From Echinostoma caproni (Eukaryota > Platyhelminthes > Trematoda > Plagiorchiida > Echinostomatidae): a DNA stretch of 37,841 nt. The position numbers and the translations under genes are program-made. The notes beneath the pieces are model-generated. The model had not been told where the DNA came from. It did not search any database and worked only from the letters and a program-made list of their open reading frames with translations. The stretch spans positions 1 through 37,841 of the forward strand of contig UZAN01041944.1 of the NCBI GenBank assembly GCA_900618425.1, given 5' to 3'. This document shows, piece after piece, positions 11,101 through 23,800 of this stretch (within the stretch, counting starts at the first letter, position 1; every line of letters begins with the position of its first letter).

Positions 11101-14100
11101 GAGTTTATTTCATATTCCATTTTACCTGTTCGCCGAGCTTGGCAATTTGTTTGCAAACGTTTCATCACCAGCCGAGGTGACATCATCAGTGCTTGTGAAG
11201 TGGCCACTTCAAATTACCAAGCTCGGCGAACAAGTGAAATGGAATTCAGTTAACCCGAGCTACGAGAACCAATTTTCAATACGTATTTCATATTATTGGA
11301 AATGAGAAGGTGCAACCATTTATATACTGCTCCAGAAAATTGGCTTCTTCTGATCGATACTTTGAGAAAATTTGGTGCTTATTTTGAGTAACAAATTAAA
11401 CGTTTTTTACATCCGAAATCTGTTTCTCAGCTCTCATATATTCAACAAAAGAGAGTAAAAATATAGAAAAATGGATAGTCATACGACTTCTGGTTAGCTA
11501 ATAACCTATTAGCTATTTAATTTACTTACCACAATTTTCGGTTTCTCATAAGTAATTAAACCTCATAAGCCATGATTCTTCACCGGTAATACACGAAACA
11601 TCTTAAGTGTATAGGACCTGAACTTACATTTCACAGAGAATCGAACTGGTAACCGTCCGATGCAGAGTTAAAGTCCTACCCCTTGAGCGTGTGCCTTTAT
11701 AAGTTCAGTTAGAACATTTTTTATAAATTTTCTGTAAAACCACGGATACCCAGTTTTTCATATAACTGTTGTTCTTTATCAACAGTTTTACAAAATCACA
11801 GTGCCAAGCAAATATTATACAATTTATGCAAATCAGAAATCCTCACATAAACAGTAATCTCACAAGAAGACAGTTTTTAATATCTTTTTCTTTTATGTCA
11901 CTACAGAAATTCTAAAAGAAAATATCTGATTACGCTGTTTGATGTTTTGAGTTTAATTTTTGTTTGAGCCCATATGATTTATATGGTAATCAGGCCCTGT
12001 TTAGGATTTTGGTGTGAATATCACTCCTTTAGAATATACGTTTTACCTGTATAAACATGACGTTTTATTTTTAAACTAATTTATTAGAATGATTAAAAAA
12101 AACCAGACAGTCAATTCATAATAATCATTTGTTTACTGTTTTGAACAGTGCAACTGAAAAGTCGTTACATCAGTGTTGATATCTGAAAATTCATTATTAC
12201 CATTATTCATTACCACACTTTTTGGAAGATTATTACACATGTACATATACCATTAGTTTGCTAAAAGGTATGGTGTCAACGCGACAACAATAACAACAAA
12301 AGATAGTTATGAGCATGAATGAGTTCTACGTAGAAAACCAATTATATAACAAAGGAGTAAGAACAAATTTGAGGTATTTTTGGTTCATCTCACACTTTAT
12401 GATGCAACCTACGGTGTAAAAAAAGCTTTTATGAGTACGAATTGGTCATTTAAAATTTTTATTTGTTTGAAATGAACTAAATTTATATTCATTCAACCAT
12501 GTGATACATGCAGTTATTGAATCAAGTTTTATTAGTGTATAACCTTTGCATAAAATCTGGTTCTCAAAATTGTCGGGCTTTAGAAATTTTTTGTTAGTTC
12601 TGTTATTATTATTTATATTACAACGTAAACAGTGGTTTTTATCAGAAAATTCAAATATGTTACCACAACTTTAAAGAGTAAATGTGAGTGTATCAGAAAA
12701 ATCCCAGAAAACCCGAAGAATTTCTACCTGGGAAGTTATGCTCTAGCATTCAGCGTAGTATTATTGTCTTTTGACTAAACCCATCACTAAGTTGTCGCTC
12801 AGTAAAGACTTACACGAAGACTCAGTAACGTGTTATTTCATAAGCAGTGCATTGAAAGATGCTGAACAAATTATTGGTCCATCAACAAATAGACACGACT
12901 TTAAGGAAGTCTTTGAAATAGTGATTTATTTTGTGAAAAAGGCGTGCAAAACGTTTCATTCCGTTGTTTTGTATCCTCTCTATTGACAAAAGGAGAATCT
13001 TTATTTCAAATGGTATATAATTTATAGCAATAAACGTGTCGTCGTAAACATGTACGGAATATGAATATATCACTAGTTTTTAACAATCACATTGTAAACT
13101 GTAAACTTTGGCCACATATTCAAGCATATAACCCGTATCCTTTTGTGCAGTTTTAAACTGTCATTTGAAATAGGTTGTTGGGTATGATTATCGCTAGTAT
13201 TAGATTTTTTCAAGGAGAAGTTTTGAAAGGTTAGTGCTTTTGTGGACTATCATCAATAGGAACATTATTAAAGTGCCACAATAACTTGAAAATGAAATGG
13301 AGTTTGCCTTCAAGACAGTTTTATGAGATGAAAAATATTAGGACGAGACAGGCAACATTTACAACATTTTCATTCAGGATAGTTATCAAGATTAGAGTTT
13401 TCAGGATCCAGTTGCTCATACTGAAACGGAATAAAACGTTTCTCCCTAAATGGAAGATCTTCCAACTTATTCAGTGCAGATCGATTTCTGATGAGAGATA
13501 TTACAGTGGGATTCATTCTTTGCATGACTATACTTGATAGTACTCTTTGAAATTCCATTCAACCTAGGATTCTGTTAAACATATTTTTATCTGTTGTGTC
13601 ACTAATACATAGGTTCTCATTTTGAGAAGCTTGTCGTATTGAATAGATCTAGAATGGCGTGAAGCTATGTGTGATCTCTTTCGAGAGTGGTAAAGGTCAT
13701 ATCCAGTACTGGGGCTACCGAAAGAGAAAAGGAAACATAGATATGCACGATTTCTCAGAAGGATATGTAAACCTCAGTAAATAAAAATGTTCATTACCAC
13801 ACTAAAAACAAAGCCCGATAGGCAAAACAAGCTGCTTTTCGATAAATTCATTAACTGGTCATTACAATTATACATATATCTTAACATACGTTCTGTACCC
13901 AGTTTGTTGCGATCAAAACCCCGTCGACGAACCCAAATAATCCTATACAACTGTAATGGTCAGTGGATGAATTTATTGAAAAGAAGCTTTTTTACCTACC
14001 TGAATTTGTTTTCAATATGCAAACCTGTTTTAAAATATTTTTATGATCATTATGGTTAACTTTCTGTACCGTCTGTTTTAGGCTGATTTGTATGCCGGTG

Positions 14101-17100
14101 CGATATTTATCGATCAGGCCTTAAACCTGAACTTGTATCTTGCTATTGTCATGCTTCTGATTATTTCTGGCTTGTTCACGATTCTCGGTAAGTGATTACA
14201 TTTTCTGTTTCGGTTAGTTTTCTTTTCTATTTAAAATTTTTGCCGTGGGACTTTTTGTGAGATGTTACTAAATAGTATTTGCTGATTCTAATCTGTTGAA
14301 AGCCCTTTTATCGCATCTTAGTAGTATCACTCTATATTTTTACAGGCTCATGAAATTGATTCTCTGAACAGAAGAGCAATTAGCTTATATTAATTGTTGC
14401 GTTGTTTGACTTTGATAATGAATACTGATTAACGAAACAGTCCCGCAGAGCGCATTTCAAACAAAACAATGGAGTGGCGAATGTGCTCATTCTCAGAGAT
14501 TCGCATTATTGTCATTACATATATTTCACTACTTTGGAATAAAGTTTCATTCGAAAAATCAAACCACAGATTACCAGAAACGATTTCATCGTGAGGAAAT
14601 CGGATTCACCACGATCACATTTGTTTTTCCATTCATCCGATCATCGAGATGACTCGTGAAACGATGTGTGTGGGGTGGGCCAGGGAAGCTTTATCGCTTA
14701 CACAAATTGTTTTTGGGCACACAGAGGGGGTTGTGCAGACGAAGGCCCCCAGCTTCTGCTGTAGCCGGTACCCGACAGCGAACCCTCTTCGAAAATCGCC
14801 CACAAACTTTGTAAAGGGGTCGAAAAGCCTGGGGCACGTCCACGGTGTGATTTCTTTCAGCTAGTGATTTATACTGAGATGTATTGGCATGAATACGAAT
14901 CTGTGAAAACGAGCTTGTTCGCCACTTTGTTATTTTGTTTGAAATACTCATTATATATCCTTTCGAAATTTCTATGTAGTATATCAGCAAACTTCACTGA
15001 AATTAGTTCAAAAGGAGTGGACAGCTCTACAAACTTCGCTACACTTAAGAGATTTCGGCCACAGTAAAGATTAAAGTTTCATTCCCTTATCAGGTGGTTT
15101 AACTGCCGTGATCTGGACTGATGCCATTCAAACCGTCCTTATGGTAGTTGGCGCCGTGTACTTGATGATAAGCGGTGAGTATTTTTTCCTTTTGGTAAGC
15201 CATGTCGTTAGTCGTGTGATAAAGCTTCAATATTTGAAAACGAAGAGTTTATCGAATCACTACTGAATAGGGGTAATGGGAGTAGCAAAGCTTAATCATT
15301 TGAACTAACCCTCCACGAATAAAGCTATAATCCAATACAAGGATAACACGTTCCAATAGTGTTTCAACAACAGTCTATTTATTCGATATTAAATTGGGTT
15401 TGTAAGAAATAACAGCAGTGAGCAGTGCAAATGCAAACGGTTCGACAGTGCATTCGACGATTTTTCTTGAATTTTGGCAGGGAATAATGTACATCAAAAA
15501 GTTACTTACCACGTCTGTACAACATGAAACCCAGTCGTAGTTTATACATACTTTGTTTTTTTGTTGGAATTCGTAAGTAAATCCACGAAACTTTATCTTG
15601 CTCAAAACGAAGCAACCTTCAATGCGATAGAATATAAATGGTTTAAGGCAGAACCTCAATAATGAGAAATGATAAATCTCACTGTGAAGGCGATCAGTAT
15701 TACCAGAGAAAACACTTTAAATGATACCATTTTTCTATATTTGCAAACGTTTCGTGTTTGAAACTTGTATACCTGGTGTGCATCCTGTGCAAGAACTTGA
15801 AATAGTTGTGATACTTCCAACAAATTGTTTTGAATTTCCTAGTACAGTAATGATCCAGGTGATAACGAAGATGATGGCCAGCAAATCTTGGTATTGGTGG
15901 TGATTAGCGTGGTATAGCAATGTATTAGCTCATGCTAACTGGCATATTGATGCTGAAATATCAGGCACTAGGTTTTGTCCGATCATATTAGGTTAAATAA
16001 TGTCGTGTTGATAGCAGCAAGTAGATGGTTAGGAGAGAGTGAGATGGAAGGTGTTCGATTAGTCTGATGGAGGTTGTTTTACTTAGTTCCCTTTTAGCTT
16101 ATGGTCTTAACTTGATGTATCACTCCAATTTTACGTTAAGTTGTCCCCAATCGGTTTCCAATTTTCGTTTAGTTTTATACGAAACGAGAAAAATGTGTCT
16201 GGATGAAGCGGTGAAGCATAAATTGCTACCCAATTCAATGAAACTAAAAAACGAAATGAAACTTATCAACAAAAACCACGGGACCGGAGATACATCATCA
16301 TGTCGATACACCCGCACACATGTGTTACATTCTTTTGAATAGGTTGATTGTTGGAAGAGCGAACGTTTACCTGAAAACTGGGCACATTCGCATACAAGCA
16401 CCAAAAACGTGGAGCTCAATTTACAAATGACCCAGTTGAGCTAAAAGTCGCATTCCTGAAGTGACATTTTGAGCACAAGATATGATATTGCTAGACTTTA
16501 GCACGCAACCCATTCAGTCCCCTTATGAGCATGGCCACAGGAAGTCTGTTGTTTCGGGGTCCATACTCATTAAGTAGGTGTGTCCATCGGACTAAAGGCT
16601 TGGATCAATCGATCAGGTATGTTGTCGTATTCTAACAAGCGCCAAATTTTCAAGATAAATGAGTGGGCAGGCGGTCTGTCACGTTTATCTCATTCTGTTG
16701 GAGTGAATTGAACCGAATTTTGCAACACGCATAGGTCACTTGTTCCGTATACACGCCTCTCACATTCCTCAACAGATTGCAGACTGGAGAACACAAATGT
16801 TTTTTGTGGTCAGTGGAAACCGGAAATGTTTAGGTACAGCCTATAACGTTTTTGTCACGTGAAAAGGTCAATAGTGAATCGTTCTTGATGCATGCGCAAT
16901 CCCGTTTAAAAAAGGGATAAGCATGCATACCTGACATATTTTTGTCACTTGTAACAAATAGTTGTGGACTGATCATGTAACACAATAAGATTTAGAGATT
17001 TCAAACATTTCGTATCTTTATGATTTTTCTGAGTAGTCAGAATAACTTGATGGCTATTATCAATTATAGTGGTTAACATAAGGCCCTGTGAATAGAAAAA

Positions 17101-17814
17101 TGAAAAACAACCATCTTCATTTTGGTCGTCACAATTTATCTGACTTTAAAATTATTTATTTGGCAGATAAGTTATATCAGACTTTGCAAGCCCCCGTTCA
17201 TTAATGCATTAGTACGAGGTTTTCATGTGCAAAATTAATATTATTAAAGGTGGGCAACTTTACATAAACACCAACTGAGCGCATTTAGAGAGAAACAAAT
17301 TCAATTCCGTGTACTTTAACTGCATCCAATCTGAACACTGTCACTAAAAACTGCAAAGCAATGAGAAAGTATATCGACAATGACAACACGGTGGAATATG
17401 CTTGCGAGTAGATATGTTTTTAATGGATTCAGGAGAACCCATCTCCGTCCGAACTTTTGCTTTGTCAAGCTAGCCGCCATCAATCACATTTACAAATAAC
17501 AGTGGTTGCGCAACACTATCGGTTGACTGGATGATTTGTCCTTCATTCAAGGACCGCTGTATTTTATTATTCTTGAAACTAACCTAAATTTCATCTAATC
17601 AATATTCACGGAGGTGTAATAAAAAGAAAAGTGCATCCTCTGATCCGTTTGTATTGAAAGAGTTGCATGGAAAACCGATATGCCTCAAAAGTAAAACACC
17701 TAATTTGTTTTAACGATACTCGGCAATACTATGGGAAAGGCCATCGGATACCAGCACTGAAAACATGGATTTACCGGAAGTCTATGGTCGTTTGAAACGT
17801 AGCGAAAGTGCAGA

Positions 17815-17853
<39 letters not shown>

Positions 17854-20800
17854 ATGGTCTGTTCGCGAATACCATCTCTTGGAAAGTGGGTCTTTCATAG
17901 CAACAGTATAATGAGACTCGATTGCGCTTGAACAGTGGTTGTATTATTCTAACATGTGTGAAAACGTTTACGGTCATTTAGTGTATAAAATCTCAAATCA
18001 AAATAAGCGATACACTTTAAGTCTTTCTCATTTATGAGCGACGGGTTTCTGACTTCATTTGAGGGCACCGTAATTCATTGAAAGGAAACCGATGGCTACT
18101 GCCACAATCTAGGCACCACAGGCGGGCATGTTTCCATTCAGTAGAGCATTAATCAAGTTAAGTTGTCAGAAACAAACTTACTGCGTAATTGGAGGTACTT
18201 ATACAGCTTTTCGGATACAGGACCATTCGAGGATAGGAAATTCAATGATTGGAAAGTGAATAATTGTTCAATGTTAATATATGTCACGCGTGTCAATAAA
18301 GGCCCTGGAAGGACTCTACAGTTTTTTCATGTTTGCGACAAATCATCGGCATTGCATGCCGACCCCAGCTTGTGACTAAACAGAACCGGACTTGACTGTG
18401 AGACATGTACGGTCTGCTTCGGTCAGGCTCCTGGTAACACAACAGCCTCCAATGTTTTTCAGTGATATGTATAACGCACTGACATTTCCCAGTGAATCGT
18501 TTTCTCTACAAAATGAGCTACGAAATGTTTTCGAAATCATTTTTAATTGTGAAGCCGTCAGTACTATAAGGATATTTCACGTTGCCATGCTACACATTTC
18601 TAATCTAAACATCATAACAGAGCAGACCACATAAGATGATTCCAGTTCATTCCACATTTTGATCAACCCACATCTCCATGACAGCTTTTCTTCATGTCGG
18701 TGGCTTCCATAACATGGTCACTGCTTACTTCAATGCGATTCCGAACACAACTCGACTGTATCGGCAAAGAGATCCGATAATCGGTCTTAACAATGTCACT
18801 CTGCCGAACGGGAGTGGGGATAATTATGTGATGTGTGGTGTACCAACAGAGGACGCATTTCATATGTTTCGTGAAGTCGAAGATCCCGATCTGCCTTGGA
18901 CCGGTGTGATTTTTGGCCTTACCATCAGTAATATATGGTACTGGTGCACGGATCAAGTTAGTTCCGTGATTCATAAAAGAATTTCAACATCTATTTTTGC
19001 CCGTCCAAGTTGTGAAAATCAATGTCACTAGTCTCCTATCCATATTAGTTGTCTAACACTAAGTTTCTTTCTTCTTTTTCTTTTAAATTTATCTCCTTTT
19101 ATTTAATATACATTGATAAGATTATCAGGAAGGGGAAAATTACCCATCAAAGGGTTGCCATAAACCACTGAACGCGGAAAGTTAGGTGGTGATGGTAGTG
19201 GTGGTGGTTGGATTTAAACACACATCCTCCGGGGGGATAATTTGGTGAAGTTATTACCGGGCCACCTCCGCCCGAGTTACCAAACTCGACTTAATTCCAT
19301 GTGTTCCTGGATCGGTTTGACAAAAATCACAGTCATTAGGGTCAATTCATTAGGAATCTTGTGCGGGTGTCACTGTGTAAAAATTCATTCACTTGATTCC
19401 TAAATCCCGGGTTTGTTATTGAGGTTGAGTGTGAGTAATGACTGACCAAAAGCATATTTGTTGAAACTCAATGAGCAGTACGAGTGTTTTATGTTTCAAA
19501 GAGGAACTCAAATCACAAACCGTTGGATTCGGAGCTACCGGTTTGGTGAAAACCGTTTAACGAATGGCGAAATGCAGGTTCCCGGGTCAAAAATTATTTA
19601 TCATACTGAATACACACTGATGAAACAACTGATCTCATTTTGTCCGTCTGTCATATTCATCTTTAGTTGCTTTTCTTATATAACATTGTTACAGTTACAT
19701 TTTGTGCCGTTTTTAGCATTATTTACTCACCTCTGGAAAATACAATTGAAATGTAAATCGGGAAAAAACTTATATATTATCTTGTCCCGGGTAAACTTTA
19801 GTCATCCTGCAGCTAACACCGGTTATGACGTTGCTGGTCAAACGGTTATCACTAGTCACGGTGCCTAAAATGGGACTGTTGTACAGTGCCTCATCTTTCA
19901 TCAGCATTAACTTATGATCAAAGCACCTTTAGCATTGAAAATTAACCGCAACATTCGGGTCATCCAAAATATCATTTGTTTAAACGATGCCATTTGATCG
20001 TTTGAATATCCCTCTCAGTAGACATATGTTCGGTTGGTATGATGCTCCATGCGTCTTATTATTCTATTCTTTTTACTTTTTCAGGTGATTGTACAAAGGA
20101 CGTTATCCGCGAAGAATTTGACTCATGCCAAGGGCGGTTGTCTGCTGGCCGGTATTCTCAAACTGCTCCCCTTGTGGCTACTCATCTTTCCGGGAATGAT
20201 TGCACGTATTCTGTTCGTGGGTCAGTTTTTCATCGAGATAGTGTTTTCACATGTATATATCATTCCTCCGAGAACACTGAAAACATACGTGTACTTAACA
20301 CAGTATGCGGTTTTCCAAGGCGACCAAATGCTATAAATGTTCTGGTTTTGAAACTAATCAAACAATGATTGCGATGGATAAACTGTTTTTTGATTCACAC
20401 TGTGATGCGCAAAAATGTAAACACTTCGGATTTCTAATTCTATCAGTACCTACTTAATTACCACCTTAGGGGGCAATTCGCCAACATTGTCTTTCATTTG
20501 TTAACGGCAATAGTCTCTTTGGTGCTTGTTAGTGGTTGAATCTGTTGTATGCACAGCTTTACGAATGCTGCTACACAATCCGGATGATTATTGACAAGAA
20601 CATATCATCGTTGTATATGTATTATTCGAGGATGAGGTTGGAGCAGCCTCAAGCTACACCACATTATCCACTATGATATCAACAAAATGGTCTGTCGGTC
20701 CGGACTGCCTGCACAGCAACATAATATTGAGTTTGCTCGTAACGATTTTTAACATTATAAAATTATTTTCTGTGTTGCATCTGCCTTTCCCAAGAGAGCC

Positions 20801-23800
20801 ACTTGATCGTTGAGGGTCAAACATCTCAGCTGTTTGAATGGAACTTCAATAAATAAGTTAGTTTGAAGATTTATGCTCTGCACGTACCGAAAATAAGGCG
20901 ATCTACTGCTGTTTCCATACACAGGGTACTATCATATCTTAAGTAGCACTTATTTTTAACACAATATACTGCTTTCTCTCAAGATATCAATATACTACTC
21001 AGGGTAACTTTTATGTAATTAAAACAATCCTGATTTAGATTGATAATGGTCACTTGGATAACATTCGTACTGTCTTTGGGTACTGGTATTTCAATTTTAA
21101 GGTCATATTCGTTTTCTTGTTTGCCAATGTGGTACATTTGTGCATTCAACTATGTCCCCTTTGAATTCTTATTGCTTCTGAATGAAGCCTAGTAAAGCAA
21201 CAATTAGTCACTGTTAGTTACAGTTGATATTAAAATACTTCTCTTTCATCTGTCACTTTGGTGTTGGTAATTTTAATGCCGTGGTTTGGTTTCTCCTTTC
21301 GACTCAAATCCATTTACAGTTTCTTGATACTTGTAGTATAGAAAAGTTCTATCTCAGAAAACAAAAATAAGCTTTTAATGTCAATTCAATATGATGCAGT
21401 TTGTTTCCAAGCCAATTCCATTACCTCACGACTGAGGCCTAACTTCGGAAAAATATACTTCTGAATTCTGTTTTGCAGTTACTAACATGCAGAAAGAACA
21501 AGGGAAAAATATTATCAAGGGAGAGAAAAACATACAAAATGTTCCTTTCGTTTGTAGAAGAGAATGTTCTTATTCAGCTGGTTGCAACTTTTACAGCCTT
21601 GGGTTTGATATTTTCCCCTTGCCTTTAGACAGCGTTTTTAATTGATGCAACATAGTTAATCATCAAGAGGTGTTATAAACGCGATTGTTATCCTAACAGT
21701 TTGATTTTGAATAGCGCTTGTATCATGGGTCACCAATCCTAGTTACCTAATACAGATAGCTTGTCATCCACTCTGAAGTTCATAAATCAGATCCGCGTGT
21801 GCATACCAAGGCGGGTGTAATTGAACTGCTGCTATAATTATCCTGGTTGTCCGGTTTGATTTAATCGGGTTGTAGCTTCAATCGGCAGCTGACTTGAATT
21901 GTCGTTCGAACAGGTTATTAATATCCTCTCCATATGAATGGAATAAAACGGTTTCTTGTTGAACAATCGGCCCGCCCGGGAAGTGTGCGGTGGTGAGTGC
22001 TTTTGCGATTAGTTCATGAAGTTGATAAACAAGTTATATACTTACTGAACAGGGGAACTAAACTTGATATTTCTCTGAACAAATTACTCTGAAAGTGTCA
22101 TGAGACTCGTTCCAAAATGGGGATACTCTCACACACATGTGCATATGAGCGAACAAGTCACATCTGTACATGATTCGAATCAGCCAATGCACAGACGAAA
22201 TGCTATTTGGTCAAGTGAACAACGAGACTGTTCGAATACATACCAAAACGGCACAGACTAGACAACAAGTACCGAATATCATAACATCTATTTTTGTGCT
22301 TTATTCTAAAACGCACTTGTGCAATATATATATATACATGCTGCTTACTATTTTCAAAAATTGATTAATTGAATTATTGAACTATATGTATATAATTTTT
22401 AGGCGCATATATTTTCCAATAAATTACCATGAGATATTATAATTCACCATTATACTTACTTTGCAATGTATGGAAAAAGAGATACTACTCAGAGTACTCG
22501 GATTGAGCAGAATAAGCATCCTCATGAAACAGTATTTATTGTTTAGAAAGAATAAATGTCTGTGCTTCTCTGTACCAAATGGTTCCTAATTTCGACCAGT
22601 AACTTTCGAACCACCACAATTTCTATCGAGACGACCAAGGTTGTGCCAATTCAAACCGCGAAGCAGGAGAACTGAGAACAGTGGAAAATGGAGTTCGAAA
22701 TAAATGTTTTATGCCAGTGTTATAATTCCAGAATGTGGTGCTGGTCGAGGACAGCTGTTTATCGAGGATTTCAGATGGGATATTAGCAATTTGCCATACA
22801 TAACACAAAACATCTCATCAGAAACGTACCATTACCGTTCCTGGCGGCACTCCGGGTAATGCACAGGACAGTTGATAGTTTTTCTTTCAAACATATCACC
22901 TTGTCCACGATGGTCATGTTATATTTTTGATCATTGAAAGAACTCCCCAACTATGTTACCTACTACTCACAAGTGAGTAGTATCTCACAACACCAGTAGC
23001 TATTGATGTATGGGTACGATACTGGAAGCTGAAAGATATTTCCCTTTTGAGAAGCACATTTCGCGAGTTCGATCAATACTTGATTATTTGCGTATACTAA
23101 CCGATGATTGTTTCAAATTCATTTACACAACCAGCTGTATTCGAAGTCTCCTCACTGCAGCGAATCTGATGTTGCCTATTTTCCACAGTTATCAGTGTCT
23201 ATTTAACAGCACAGACAGGTCGACTTCCACCTATGAACTTCATCACAAATTTGTCGATTTGCTCTTGCCGTTAAAAAATAACGTTTATTATTTCTCGGTT
23301 ATATACTATCATACAATGAACCATTCTTGTAGCATCGGAAGCATCAGTTACTATCTTCGTGACTAAATTTGTTTGGAATGAACACCACCAGATGATTCAT
23401 ACGCGTCAACTGTCGCAATATTCACTAAGTGTTCCCGACATGAGCTTATTTCTCATACTTTCAGACGAAGTTGGTTGTGCTGATCCGGCCGTATGCAAGA
23501 GTGTGTGCGGGAAGGAGAGAGGTTGTACGGACATCGCCTATACTCGGCTGGTACTGAAACTGTTACCGTCCGGAGCTCGGGGTTTGATGCTTGCCGTAAT
23601 GATTGCCTCTTTGGTATCGAGTCTGACGAGTATATTCAATTCCAGTTCAACTCTTTTCACCATGGATATTTGGCGTCGATTCAGACCGAGAGCACGTTCA
23701 GCCGAGTTGATGATAGTTGGCAGGTAAGCACACTACATAAAAGCGTTTGGCGGATTGGCTCACTCACCATACATCGGCACTAGGACATTCCACTGTATAA

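Larger units (their letters stand above)
8608..14081 (+). other. SGLT intron 5 (5474 bp)
   Basis: AT-rich from about 9600 to 13000. It holds a possible gag zinc-finger fragment (9766-9972, -), a structured inverted repeat (11117-11242) and a tRNA-like remnant (11630-11695). A short hairpin, GTTATCA-GTGT-TGATAAC, lies near 9694-9711. The rest has no feature I can name. Confidence 0.85.

Noticed and set aside
19458..19868. 136-codon open frame on + in intron 8
   Set aside because: No recognised domain or family resemblance, and it lies wholly inside an intron whose splice sites are well supported. Length alone is not convincing in AT-rich DNA.
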